DNA of 64,000 nucleotides from Symsagittifera roscoffensis (lineage: Eukaryota > Xenacoelomorpha > Acoela > Convolutidae), in contig NC_087064.1 of the NCBI RefSeq assembly GCF_963678635.1, positions 40,763,165 through 40,827,164 on the forward strand, written 5' to 3'. Within the stretch, counting starts at the first letter, position 1. Every line of letters begins with the position of its first letter. This document shows positions 1-11,399 of the stretch, piece by piece. The notes under the pieces were generated by a model, which ran no database searches, was not told the origin of the DNA, and saw only the letters and a program-made list of their open reading frames with translations. The position numbers and the translations under genes were made by a program.

Positions 1-1385
1 TTACGGGAATGACCATCGATTTATACAGGTTTAATTTTGCTTTCCAGTGTAGATTTGATGTATTCCTCTTTATCATGAAAAACACTCTGTTTGCCTTTAC
101 GCATGCTTTTTCCATATGTTGGCTCCATGTTAGATCATTTGAAACGATTAGTCCAAGGTCTTTCTGACAGTCTACATGAGCTATTTGTTCATTATTGAAA
201 TTAAAAGAAAATTGATTTTTCCCAAAATTCAGGTGCGTACATTTATCTACGTTGAAAGGCATATTGTTTTCCAGGGTCCATAGATTCACATTGTCAAGGT
301 CTTTTTGAAATTCATCCCTCCCCAAATTTATGCTAATGAATTTGGCATCGTCTGCGAATAATAATGGTATAACTGTATTGCATTTGTCAGGCAGGTCATT
401 TATGAAAACCAAGAAAAACAAGGGTCCCAAAATACTGCCCTGGGGTACACCGCTCGTTACTTTTTCTGAATTTGATATTTCGCCATTTACTCGTACGACT
501 TGAGACCTTTCTGTTAGGTATGATTTAATTAATTTCAAGTTTTTATCCCTGACTCCTTGTTCGAATAATTTCCGCACTAAAATTCCGTGGTCAACACGGT
601 CAAAAGCCTTACTATAATCTGTAAAAACCGTTTCGATACTGTCGCCATTTTCATGACCGTTATAAAATAGCTGCAAAAATGTTAAAAGCTGAACAATGGT
701 CGATCGGTTTTTCCGAAGTCCGTACTGTGCCTTGTGGAAAATCTTTTCAAAATGTTCATATAATCGCTTGAAAGTTATTCGTTCTAGAATTTTCGAGATT
801 ACTGAGAGCAGAGAAACAGGTCTGTAATTTTCAATGTCACTTTTGTCATCTTTTTTATGCAAAGGGCTAATGATGGCTTTTTTCCAACATGCGGGAAAAG
901 TACAGGTTTGAGAAATTTTTCGGAATATCTGATAGATTGAATGAGATAATGTTTCTGCATTTTTGAATAGAAAAGGAGGTAGATCGTCCCGGCCTGTGCT
1001 TTTGTTTACATTCAACAGTTTGCATATTTCTTGTTCTGAAAAATCGATATTTTCTAAAATTGGTTGATTTTTGTTACTGCATTCGTTTTCGTTAAAAATT
1101 GACGACTCCACATATACTGATGCAAAAAATTTTGAAAACAAAGCTGCTTTTGAGACATCCGTATCTGCATTTTCGTTTTGATAATGCATTATACTAGACA
1201 AAACTGAATTTCGGAAAGCCCTAAAGTATTTGAAAAATTTGCCGGTTGATCTTTCAGCTGCCATGGATTCCTCATAACTAACTTTATCGATTTCGATAAG
1301 CTGGTCTGTTTTCGATTTTAATAACACTACTTTAGTATGTGACTCATTGTGATTTTTCCGAGCAGTGTTCAAACATTTTATCATA
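1..1385 (-). pseudogene. Reverse transcriptase domain of the CR1-like ORF2, open to the window edge
   Basis: Read on the minus strand from about 1385 to 1, one frame stays open over roughly 460 codons and is cut by the window start. It contains the usual non-LTR RT landmarks in order: a DDLPPF segment, NYRPVSLL, DYSKAFDRVDH, GVPQGSILGP, and the catalytic FADD near 338-358, followed by the thumb region. The enzyme would copy the element's RNA at a nicked genomic target. A 1-nt frameshift near 1380-1390 separates it from the linker and endonuclease, so it cannot be made as part of an intact ORF2 protein. The good state of the RT suggests a fairly recent insertion, or assembly errors upstream. 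Confidence 0.85.
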
Positions 1386-2332
1386 TTTTGGAGGTTGATT
1401 GACTAATCCAGGGGGGTAAGGATGTACAATGTTTTGTGCGTTTAGGTATCGTACTCGATAAAAGATCCAACAACCATTTGTACCAATGTTCTACTATGAC
1501 ATTTGGATTTGACCAGCAATAAGTATCGAAGGGGTTATCAATAATTAAATCATTCAATAATTTGTAGTCACCGTTGCTAAAACTCAATGTTGACTCCTTA
1601 ACATATTTTCGCTGGTATAAGCAGGATATTTCAATATGGAATTTCGTCTTTATCGGATAATGGTTTGACATTTTTTGTGAAACTATTTTCATTTTGAAAT
1701 TTGCAAATATCAGTAACCTGAATATTTTCACTCACAAAAAACAGATCAAGGATTCCTGTTGCAGCTGTATGAAAATCAATTTTTTGAATTAGATCAAATT
1801 TCTCGATAAAAGTTAGAAAATTAGCTTCAATCGAATTTTGCGAAGAAATGCTACTCCAATTTATTGTTGGGAAACTGAAATCCCCATAAATAATCAAACC
1901 GTCACATTTACTTCTGAGTTTCAAAATTTCGGAAAACATCTTGTGTATATCTTCCGTATTAAGTGAATATTTACTGTTTGCAGAGGGCAGCTAACGGGAG
2001 ATGACCAAAATTTTTAGATTTACTAAAGTGACATAGCACGCTACGACTGAACCGTTTGTATCATATCCAAAATTTGCATTTTCTGACAAAAACGATCTTT
2101 TTACTTATATCATAGTTCCTCCATGTGATGTCTGGCCAATTTTTGCTTTTCGGTCAGATCGAAAGCAATTATATTCATTTAAAAATAGTTCTGTCTCCAA
2201 TATTTCAGTTGTTAACCAGGTTTCGGATAAGCAAACGATATCAGGTTTATTCAAAAGTATAAAATTTGAAAAGGTTTTTCTACGGTCCAGCTTGAAAATG
2301 CTTCTGATATTGTAACAAATTACTTCTATATC
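1386..2332 (-). pseudogene. Apurinic-type endonuclease domain of the CR1-like ORF2, broken
   Basis: Fragments of an exonuclease-endonuclease-phosphatase fold are visible. The first, about 2105-2332, has CYNIRS, LSETWL and the RSDR...GG segment. The second, about 1631-1939, has GDFSFPTINW and LDLFFVSE. A linker piece follows to 1386. At least three breaks separate them: a stop at about 2105, a shift near 2000, and a shift near 1640. The usual GDFN motif reads GDFS here, which may be an allowed variant or damage. The domain would nick target DNA to prime reverse transcription. It cannot be translated whole from this copy. Confidence 0.75.
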
Positions 2333-3189
2333 CCCTGAAGTTTTCAATAGACATTCTGATGTGGTTTCGGCTCTGTTATTTAAAAACAAAACACCTTTCC
2401 GAATTTTGATACTTTTTGGATCACTTCCGTTATTTAATAGTTCTCTCCTTCTTTTCAGCAATTGCTGTTCTTTTTCTTGTTCATCCTTATTTAGGGATTT
2501 CGATATAAAAACAGCGTAATTCACACCCATATATCTTGGTTCATAAGTTTTCAGCATTGATGCGCGAGATTGTATTTTGTCAACTGTATACATGTTTCTA
2601 AACTTGACTAATAACTGCCTGGGTTTTTAAAGTTTGGGTCAAATTTACCAAGTCTACGAAATGAAGAAATTTCATTCGGTTTAACACCCAATTTGTTTAT
2701 GCATTCGCATAAGGCTTTTTCCTCGTGTTCAAAAATTTTAGCCCTCTCTATTTTTTCGTTTTCATTCGAACTTTTGTATTCAGGTATGCCGCTAAAACGT
2801 AGTTCAAGACCGTATTCATTACCTGATTTAAGCACATCTGAATACTTAGCCTTTTGATTTTGAGGAGCATTCGATGCATCTGCGATTGACTGCATTACCG
2901 ACTTGGCTATTTGAAGTGTATCCTTCAGCTCTTCAATACCACGAGTGATGTCCTCGTGACATTTCCCACCGCCCAGTTTTGATCCGGTAGTTGAGCAACC
3001 AGTACACATAAATTTCACATTTGCAGATCGTTTCAGGAATTTGTACTCATCCACAGAGTAGCCCATACACTCACTATGAGTCCACCTCTCACATAACTCG
3101 CACGATATCCAGTTATCACCGTTTGGCTTGCTACAGATGGTGCACATCTCATGATTCTTTGAGGCCAATCTTGACCTCGTACCAGGCAT
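2333..3189 (-). pseudogene. PHD-finger ORF1 of the CR1-like element, frameshifted
   Basis: From the ATG at 3189 the first 193 codons encode a Cys/His-rich N-terminus (CTIC, CELC, WTHSEC, CTGC) matching a C4HC3 PHD finger at about residues 16-65, then a helical, charged stretch. PHD fingers are known in ORF1 proteins of CR1-related elements and are thought to help nucleic-acid or chromatin association. A 1-nt slip in a homopolymer near 2600 moves the frame. The remainder (about 2333-2593) has the RRRELLNNGSDPK and IRKGVLFLNN segments typical of ORF1 C-termini and runs without a stop into the endonuclease frame. Confidence 0.75.
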
Positions 3190-3213
3190 ATTTTATTTGA
3201 AAACAAACTATTT

Positions 3214-3244
3214 AAAGTAAAATCTGTATTTCAGATTTTACTTT
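3214..3244. repeat. Perfect 13-bp hairpin in the CR1-like 5' UTR
   Basis: Arms 3214-3226 and 3232-3244 are perfect reverse complements around a 5-nt loop. The hairpin lies about 25 nt upstream of the ORF1 ATG on the minus strand, so it would fold in the element's 5' UTR. No function is shown. Confidence 0.7.
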
Positions 3245-3357
3245 TTCTACTACCTGATCGAAAACAGAGAGAGGAGTTGAAGTCAACGATATAATTTAAC
3301 TGAATTGAGTATATCGATGTTATCCATGAATCTATTTAATAAGTTTATCACAACAAT
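3245..3357. other. Short unassigned spacer between CR1-like element and LTR remnant
   Basis: I see no coding potential or repeat here. It may be the remaining 5' UTR of the CR1-like element or unrecognisable LTR sequence. Confidence 0.4.
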
Positions 3358-3555
3358 TAGTGGTATTCTTGCGAGATTAGAGCAGAGGAAGAGCAACTGC
3401 TTTCTAAGTTGAATTTTTCCTTCTCTGACCGAAACTATAAATAAGCATTATAAGTCTTAGTCATGGATCATGCATGGTTAGTTCTAAGTATTTTACAGTG
3501 ATAATTAACAAGAATTTATTTGTATATAATAAATACTTGTTTTGAAGTGGTCCCA
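3358..3555 (-). repeat. 3' LTR fragment of element A
   Basis: The minus strand begins TGGGACCA at 3555, matching the TGG-N-ACCA start of the LTRs at 25839, 44096 and 45950. Homology, including the segment with TTTCTAAGTT, continues down to about 3358, where the adjacent CR1-like element or a deletion ends it. The ten bases just outside (CCCGGATGGG on the minus strand) are also found just before the 3' LTR of B. Confidence 0.75.
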
Positions 3556-3783
3556 CCCATCCGGGCGGAAGTTTTTAAGTTATGTTTTTTACAGTAAAGT
3601 ACAGTAAAGGATGGATGGGTGGATGCTGATTTTTTTGAGTAGATTCCTTGAGAATAAAGAGAGTTGGTCCGTTTTGTGAAATAGTTGTTGTCGTAAAATA
3701 AGTAGAGATTGACGAGTACTGTAGTGAGTTGAAGAATCGTGTCGATGCTGCAGATTGATATAGTGATGTTTCGTTTTCGTTCC

Positions 3784-3970
3784 TTACGAGGCCAAACTGT
3801 GCACTGGATTATGTGTCTGTATATTCCTGAATTCCAGGGACAAGTCTCTAAACATGTGAAAAGTTAGTCGGAACGATCAAAGGAAAGTAGAGAACAAAAG
3901 GAAAACAAAGGGAGCGTCCTTATTGCGGAATCCGCTTACAATGCACAAAATGCACAGTTTGGCCTCGTAA
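3784..3970. mobile_element. 187-bp MITE with perfect 20-bp terminal inverted repeats
   Basis: The 20 bases at 3784-3803 are the exact reverse complement of 3951-3970. The inner end has a TA at each side (TA|CGAGGCC...GGCCTCG|TA), which fits a Tc1/mariner-type nonautonomous element, although the class is only a guess. It sits in the 3' non-coding part of element A, so it is a nested insertion. No coding capacity. Confidence 0.65.
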
Positions 3971-4979
3971 TTTTAAGTAGCGCGAGAGTACGTGCAATCT
4001 CAAATATTTATCACATAGTGAGATAGTGTTTGACTTTTCTGAGTGAAGCGCCAAGCGATTAGGATCCATAAGTCTGTGTTCAAAACTAATTGGGCCATTG
4101 CGCTTGTTCAATGGATACTTTTACTGCGATGTTGGCTCTTTAACCTATTTCTTGTGAGTTTTGTGACTCCGGCAAGCAAAACCAATAAATTTGCCATTCC
4201 AGAGCCGGAACGTCGTCGATCTTTTCTAATCGTTTCTTTTGCTCTGGGAAATCTTTTATCTGAAATATTTTTTGTTTTTGAGTTTTCAATATCTTTGATT
4301 TCTTTAGTGTTTCACGTGGTCTTTTTTAAACTTTGAATTGAAGTTCAAAGAATTGTTTTATCCAGTTTAATCTGGGTTTATTCTGGCTTAAGTACTGTGA
4401 AGTTTTCCTCTACATGTTTTTGGCATGGTGGTGTTAGTAATCTGCGTTGGTTATTCAAGCTTAGCTTTAAATCCTTCTTCCAAACGGGTTAAGGGAAACT
4501 CTGAAAGTGAGCCAAAGTTCTTATCTGTTAGTTTGTCAAGCAAGAGGTTCATTTATTCCTAAATTTTGTAATTGAGAGTTATGCTGAATTGTGCGGGGTG
4601 AATGCGTGCAACGTGGGCGAGTCAAAAAGCAAATTGAGAAATTTTACAGGATAAAGCACAAAGTAAAATAAATTTTTATTGTAGCTTTTTACTCATTATT
4701 AAATCATTGCTTCGTATAAAAAAATTTACCCCAGAATTGTATTAAATTATTGCTGCGCTGAACTTTTTTTGCATTTTATAAACATACAACAAAAAGTTAG
4801 TTTTTTGGATTTGAAAGTTTTACAAAGTTTTCATTTTTTGCTTTATTTTTTTTTTGTTTTCAGAACTCACTTGTGGAATCTAAAATGAAGGCGTGAGACA
4901 CACGTGTAAGATTGATGAATTAAGTAAACGAAACTAATTAGTATGGAATATAAATTCAAATTTACTGTGGGTCGAACTC
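3971..4979 (-). other. 3' non-coding region of element A, first copy
   Basis: This lies between the end of ORF5 copy 1 and the 3' LTR remnant and has no convincing reading frame. It contains a degraded version of the small intron that follows ORF5 in the other copies. From 4268 upward it is repeated at 8893 onward as part of the large tandem duplication. Confidence 0.6.
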
Positions 4980-6764
4980 CTTTGTGAAAGTTAGTTTTAA
5001 TGGCGTATGAGTGCATTATAAGTTTTGCGAGTATGTGTATGACGGTTTTAGTCCGTAGGAGTAGACAAAGAAGATCTAGTGAGTTGACGTTGACTACTCC
5101 AGGAGTGGCGGAAAAACCTTGGCAAATTATAGTTTGTGATTGATTTTGATGTTATGAACGATTTCCTAAAAAGGTATTTTGATAGGTTGGATGTACTCAT
5201 GCCGAATGATAATAGGGCGGGAATCATCAAGAGGAAATTTGTTCGCGAGGGGAGAAAAGATACACATTTGGCGGATTGGGTCATGATTTCGGAAGTTGCC
5301 GTGGAGGTTAGTTGATTTAATACAGTAAGTAAAATTAAGAAAATAGAGAGAAGTGTAATTGAATTATAATAATATGTAGCGATGATGAGGACTTCGGGAA
5401 GAGAGCTATTTAAAAAGTGTCGTTGAATAAAGAATCAAAAAAAATGAGTATGAGTAAGCGTTGTTTTAAGCATTACCTCATGCGAGCAGTTGATGTCGCG
5501 TTCTTTAGAATTAAGGAAATTAAAGGTGAAATGAAAATGACTAATATGATAAAATATGATTCACATGCTTTATTAATTTTTAATGCGTGATCAATAATGC
5601 GGTCAGGCTTTTGGTTAGCGGTATTTACGTTAAACTTATGATCAGTCTATAAAAAAATTTTCGTTGGTTGTGAGTTCATTGCTCAATCTGTGTTGCAGGG
5701 CGAGTTTTGCATATAGCATTATTAGACCAAACTAATTTTTTTTATGAATTGCAATCAATTTTCGCGACAAGGATGCTCTTTTTGTTCGTTTTTGTTGTTT
5801 CATTCGCTTTTTGTTCCGACAAGTTACTATATTTCTTGAAGCGTTGTCTCTGGAATCCAGGAGCATACAGACAGAAACGTGTGCGCCTTTCTCGTAGTGC
5901 GTGATGCAAATCTGATTAGTTTTTTGTGCAATCTAGCGGTTCAGTACAAGTGATAGCACAATTTTGGTACATTAGTCAGCTGGTAACTTATGGTAGTTAA
6001 AGTTCTTCGTCTTCGTCGTTTGTTCTCAGTGGTTTTTTCATAGGGTTAGTTCAGTTATAAAAGATACACAGAAGAGTGAAGGTAGGAGGGAGTATTCATC
6101 TGCGTAGGTGTTGCGTTGGCTTTGGGCTTCAGTGTTATCATAGGAATATTGGGGGAAAATGATAGGTTTTCAAGTAAAAACTGTGAAGTGTTAGTATTTC
6201 CAGGATGGTTACTACGAATGAGTCGTGATTGGGATGGTCTGTTGAATAAGTATAAAGGTGTATTAGAAGGGTACTTTCTCCTCATGTGGATGCGTTGTGC
6301 GCAAGCGGAAGCGTTGCGAATGGATGATGCGGCTGTTTGGTCGAGAAGTTGAATGGTTTAATTGATGGATACTAAAGTGTTGGTCAGTATTGTGATTATT
6401 TTGTTGGTGTTGGACAAAATCATCGAGAAGAACTGAATGTGGAAAGAACTACGGGAGTGGATAGTTATTAGAACAAAAAGTGGTTGAGATTTGGTAGTTA
6501 GTGTGGCCTCATTCAAAGTCTAAAAATTCGTCAGGTTGTCAATGGTGAGATTAAATAGAGAGTTATGAGTAGCAAAAACTGTTTGTACAGAATCATCGAA
6601 GTGCATTTGAGGTGAGATAGATGAGAAAGTAGAAAACCGGGGCTAAAAACTAGCAAGGGGAAGAAGTACAGTTGAAACTGAATGACAGAGTGTTGAAGTT
6701 GTAGGCCCTGGAGGTTGGAGGGATAAGAGAGAGAACGGCTAAAATATCCTACTTGGCGGCTCTT
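4980..6764 (-). pseudogene. ORF5 of element A, copy 1
   Basis: This is the homologue of the terminal ORF5 of B and C. The N-terminus (SRQVG...SRSLSYPSNLQ, near 6700-6764) matches, but the start codon reads AAG instead of ATG and the body is frameshifted. The C-terminus matches the HMLAKL...NFHKGV ending of copy 2, and the stop codon found there has become CGA here. The protein is not assigned to a family; see the entry for element B. Confidence 0.65.
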
Positions 6765-6793
6765 TTTGGGTTGAAAAAAATATGACCATAAGA

Positions 6794-8370
6794 TCAAAAA
6801 TTTGTTTTGTGCGGTTGTTCAATTATTTGTTCATCTCTTTCATCAGTTTTTTGTGGCTGATATATTATGTGTGAAATGTAGCTGCATTGTATTTCGTTGC
6901 TCCGATGAAATGCTGATGCTAATGAAATAGTAGTCCGATAGTTTTGAGGTGTTATTTGTAAATTATTATTATTTGACAAAATGTGTAGGGGTGATGGCGC
7001 TGTGGTTGCCTATTTGCATTGTTTTGTAAAGTATTAAATGTGTTCGGTTTTGTTGATAGTTTCTTAATGTATTCGAAAATTTTTGTGTCTAAAAAAATTT
7101 TGTTAAAAAATGTAGAGAAAATTTCAAAAAAAGCTGCGAATACAGTTCTTGCTACGCTGGCTTGTCTGTTGACCTGATTTTGAATTGCACAAGTGTTATT
7201 CATTCCTCTAAAAAATGAAAATCGAAATCATATGATAATAAAATTTACTTATAATACAATCAATCTTTCTAGGATTTAATATGGCCATCCTAAAAAAGCT
7301 AATAATTTTTGTTTGATGCGCAAAAAACAAAAGATGTTGTTCGGAGAGATATCTTGATAGAGATAGTTTTCTCCGTTGAGATAATAACTTCAATGTCTTT
7401 AAAATATCCTCTGTTATCTTATCTTTAGATGCCCGAGAAACCGGTTGTTTCGGCGAGTTTCCTGATGTTTTGTCCATTACTTTTCTGTAATGTGACTGGT
7501 ATGTAGGAAGTTTCATTGTTTCTGTTTTTATTTGTAAATTGTTTGTGAGTTTTGAGTTTTCCTGTTTTCACATCAAATCCTTTTTCATATTCGACTAGTA
7601 TAATTCTGAGTAGTGTGTTCTAAAAATTGGTTACCAATATTTGCATGCTAATTCATTTTCAGATTTTTTTCAATACCTCGTATGTTTTTATTGAAAATTT
7701 ATCAGATTTTTTTCTTGTGGGGTATAAATGTTCAAATGGTATTGTTTCTATAAAAAACTTTTCGTGGAAATTTATCACACATGCTTGGATTTTACCGACA
7801 TGAAAAGTGGTACATGTGTCTTGAGAAACCAAACAAGGTTGCCTGGGTGCGGGAGGTGGAATCGCAATATTATTGATATTTCTTACAAGGGAGCGAACTC
7901 CTTGATATAACAGAGTATTATCTCTTAAATCGCAAGTAAGGTAAACCTTTTCAATTTGATTTTATTTCAACATTATTTATTGGTATCCTGAGTTGTTTGT
8001 GCTAGCGTTACAATTGGATGGGTCGTATATTCCTGCGAGGTTTTCAATTTTTATCATGGATATCGTAAGTTTAGTGTCCGCGTAAACCATGATAAGGGAA
8101 CTTTTCATCTTGTTGTATATGGCTTGATGTTAATCGAGTTGATGTTGATGTTTTCAATAGGGGAAATATTGAAAGTTTACTGAAAGATTTTTGTGGTTTT
8201 ACAATCTTCTGGAATAGTTGTACAAAATATAAATTTGTTTTGGTAGTAAGATTCATGATCGACTCTGTTTTATTTCCTGTCGAGACTTCTGAACAATGTA
8301 CTTTCAGCTCAGAAAAATTTGCTGTGAAATTATATTTGTGAGTTGTAGTGCGAGCTTTTAAGTAATTGGT
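6794..8370 (-). pseudogene. Env-like gene of element A, copy 1, N-terminus missing
   Basis: Recognisable blocks on the minus strand are: the early ectodomain with DEKFPYHG (8071-8330), a middle piece around 7728-7910 with the DTCTT segment in the shadow frame, the FLGWP...ILERL membrane segment (about 7208-7310), and the cytoplasmic NQVNRQASVAR segment (6952-7203). The blocks lie in different frames, with stops between them. Homology ends abruptly at about 8370, so the signal peptide region is absent. Confidence 0.65.
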
Positions 8371-8772
8371 TTAGCAAAATTTGCATAGCAAAATTTGCAG
8401 TGTGGGACGGGGTCCAATGCTTCATTATTTTTAAAGGCGCCTACAATTAACATTATAAAGGAGCTTCCTTTTGAAGATGGTGATATCGGGCCTTTTGTTT
8501 CAATTGAAGTTCTATGGCTGTTGTCTCTGATGTGGAAAAGTTTTATTCAGTTAACAAGTGAGACGACCATTGTTAAGTACTATTATTCATATTGATCCGG
8601 TTGAGAACTGAAAAGTTTTTTTTTCCGAACCAATTTATCCCTTTGTACTTGAGGAGTGTAATCAGTAAAATGCTACTACGATAAATGTTAATGGCAGACA
8701 TTGAACGTTAATGGTAGTCTGTCAAATGATATTCTAATTTATACGTGTTTTCAAATAGGCTGTCAAATTTTA
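8371..8772. other. Unassigned insert inside element A, unit 1
   Basis: This 400-bp stretch has no counterpart in unit 2. It begins with a short direct repeat (GCAAAATTTGCA twice) and has an open stretch of 66 codons on the plus strand that resembles nothing I know. It may be filler DNA at the deletion or a small insertion. Confidence 0.4.
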
Positions 8773-9499
8773 AAAGTGACAGAGTAATTTTTTGTTGCCC
8801 AAGACTGTAATATCGGTTTTTCCGGGTTTAGTTGTATATTCATGCAAAGTTTCAATGGCGAATAATAGGGTTTTGATATTTCTTGAGTAGGTTATTTTTG
8901 AGTTTTCAGTATTTTTGATTTCATTAGTGTTTCACGTGGTCTTTTTTAAACTTTGAAATGAAGTTCAAAGAATTATTTTATCCAGTTTAATCTTGGGTTT
9001 ATTCTGGCTTGAGCACTGTGAAAATTTCCTCTACATGTTTTTGGCATGGTGGTGTTAGTAATCTGCGTTGGTTATTCAAGCTTAGCTCTAATTACTTCTT
9101 CCAACCGGGTTAAGGGAAACACTGAAAGTGAGCTAAAAAACTTATCTGTTAGTTTGTCAAGCAAGAGGTTCATTTATTCTTAAATATTGTAATTGAGAGT
9201 TATGCTGAATTGTGCGGGGTGAATGCGTGCAACGTGGGCGAGTCAAAAAGCAAATTGAGAAATTTTACAGGATAAAGCACAAAGTAAAATAAATTTTTAT
9301 TGTAGCTTTTTACTCATTATTAAATCATTGCTTCGTATAAAAAAATTTACCCCAGAATTGTATTAAATTATTGCTGCGCTGAACTTTTTTTGCATTTTAT
9401 AAACATACAACAAAAAGTTAGTTTTTTGGATTTGAAAGTTTTACAAAGTTTTCATTTTTTGCTTTATTTTTTTTTGCTTTCAGAACTCATTTGTGGAAC

Positions 9500-9585
9500 C
9501 TAAAAGGAAGGCGTGAGACACACGTGTAAAATTGATGAGATAAGTAAACGAAACTAATTAGTATGGAATATAATTTCAAATTTAC
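9500..9585 (-). other. Intron-like segment after ORF5, element A copy 2
   Basis: On the minus strand, six nucleotides after the ORF5 TGA, GTAAAT starts a segment ending in a pyrimidine run and AG (CCTTCCTTTTAG), 86 nt in all. A possible branch site, TACTAAT, lies inside. The same arrangement is found after ORF5 in B (84 nt) and C (80 nt). Confidence 0.5.
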
Positions 9586-9591
9586 TGTGGG

Positions 9592-11319
9592 TCAGACTCC
9601 TTTGTGAAAGTTAGTTTTAATGGCGTATGAGTGCATTATAAGTTTTGCGAGCATGTGGATGACGATTTTAGTCGTAGGAGTAGACAAAGTAGATCTAGTG
9701 AGTTGACGTTGACTACTCCAGGAGTGGCGGAAAAACCTTGGCAAATTAAAGTTTGTGATTGATTTTGATGTTATGAACGATTTCCTAAATCGGTATTTTG
9801 ATAGGTTGGATGTACTCAAGCCGAATGATAATAGGGCGGGAATCTTCAAGAGGAAAGTTAATCGCGAGGGGAGAAAAAATACACAATTGGCGGATTGGGT
9901 CATGATTTCGGAAGTTGCCGTGGAGGTTAGTTGATTTAGCACAGTAAGTAAAATAAGAATATAGAGAGAAGTGTTTTTGGATTATAATAATATATAGCGA
10001 TGATGAGGACTTCGGGAAGAGAGCTATTTAAAAAGTGTCGTTGAATAAAGAATCAAAAAGTGTGAGTATGAGTTAGCGTTGTTCTTAGCATTACCTAATG
10101 CGAGAAGTTGATGTCGCGTTCTTTAGAAATAAGGAAACTAAAGGTGAAATGAAAATGACTAATAGGATAACATATGATTCACATGCTTTATTAATTTTTA
10201 ATGCGTGATCAATAATGCGGTCAGTCTTTTGATTAGCGGTATTTACGTTAAACTTATGATCAGTCTTTAAAAAAAATTCCGTTAGTTGTGAGATCATTGC
10301 TCAATCTGTGTTGTAGGGCGAGTTTTGCATATAGCATTACGAGGCCAAACTGTTTTTTTTTTATGAATTGCAATCAATTTTTGCGACAAGGATGCTTTTT
10401 TTGTTCGTTTTTGTTGTTTCATTCGCTTTTTGTTCCGACAAGTTACTAGATTTCTTGAAGCGTTGTCTCTGGAATCCAGGAGCATATAGACAGAAACGTG
10501 TGCGCCTTTCTCGTAGTGCGTGATGCAAATCTGATTATTTTTTTGTGCAATCTAGCGTTTCAGTACATGTGATAGCACAATGTTGGTACATTATTTAGCT
10601 GGTAACTTATGGTAGTATACACAGAAGAGTGTAGGTAGGAGGGAGTATTCATCTGCGTAGGTGTTGCGTTGGCTTTGGGCTTCAGTGTTATCATAGGAAT
10701 ATTGTGGGAAAATTATAGGTTTTCAAGTAAAAACTGTGGAGTGTTAGTATTTCCAGGATGGTTATTACGAATGAGTCGTGATTGGGATGGTCTGTTGAAT
10801 AAGTATAAAGGTGTATTAGAGGGGTACTTTCTCTTTATGTGGAAGCGTTTTGCGCAAGTGGAAGCGTTGCGATTGGATGATGCGGCTGTTTGTGGTCGAG
10901 AAGCTGAGTGGTTTAGTTGATGGATACTAAAGTGTTGGTCAGTATTGTGATTATGTTGTTGGTGTTGGACAAAATCATCGAGAGGAACTGGATGTGGAAA
11001 GAACTACGGGAGAGGCTAGTTATTAGAACAAAAAGTGGCTGAGAATTGGTAGTTAGTGTGGCCTCATTCAAAGTCTAAAAATTCGTCAGGTTGTCAATGG
11101 TGAGATTAAATAGAGAGTTATGAGTAGCAAAAACTGTTTGTACAGAATCATCGAAGTGCATTTGAGGTGAGATAGATGAGAAAGTAGAAAACCGGGACTA
11201 AAAACTAGCAAGGGGAAGAAGTACGGTTGAAACTGATTGACAGAGTGTTGAAGTTGTAGGCCCTGGAGGTTGGAGGGATAAGAGAGAGAACGGCTAAAAG
11301 ATCCTACTTGGCGGCTCAT
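9592..11319 (-). pseudogene. ORF5 of element A, copy 2
   Basis: The ATG at 11319 (MSRQVGS) is intact and matches the starts of ORF5 in B (MSRKIGS) and C (MSRQIGS). The ending TK.VIHMLAKL...NFHKGV and the TGA at 9592-9594 match their ends. The length, about 1.73 kb, agrees with 1.80 kb in B and 1.75 kb in C. Internal shifts and stops break the frame. The bases before the ATG read TTTTTTTAAACCCAAA, so the AG acceptor seen in B and C is lost here. No known family recognised. Confidence 0.7.
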
Positions 11320-11399
11320 TTTGGGTTTAAAAAAACTTGACCCTAAGAACAAAAGTTTGTCGTGTGCGGTTGTTCAATTATTTGTTCATCTCTTTCATC

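Larger units (their letters stand above)
1..3340 (-). mobile_element. CR1-like non-LTR retrotransposon, 3' end outside the window
   Basis: The minus strand reads, in order, a PHD-finger ORF1, an apurinic-type endonuclease and a reverse transcriptase, which is the gene order of CR1/L2/Jockey-type non-LTR retrotransposons. The 3' end lies beyond position 1. The 5' end is somewhere between the ORF1 start (3189) and the remnant of element A's 3' LTR at 3358, so this element may have inserted into or truncated that LTR. The ORF1 and endonuclease parts are frameshifted, while the RT part is open. The clade is inferred from motifs only. Confidence 0.85.

Noticed and set aside
6116-6352. A 78-codon plus-strand ORF repeated at 10669-10920
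   Set aside because: It is antisense to ORF5 of element A and is repeated only because the whole block is duplicated.
10337-10352. TTACGAGGCCAAACTG, identical to 16 bases of the MITE terminal repeat at 3784
   Set aside because: Duplication unit 1 has a similar but diverged sequence at the same place (5717-5732), so it is part of element A there and not a second MITE; the match may be chance or the MITE's target preference.
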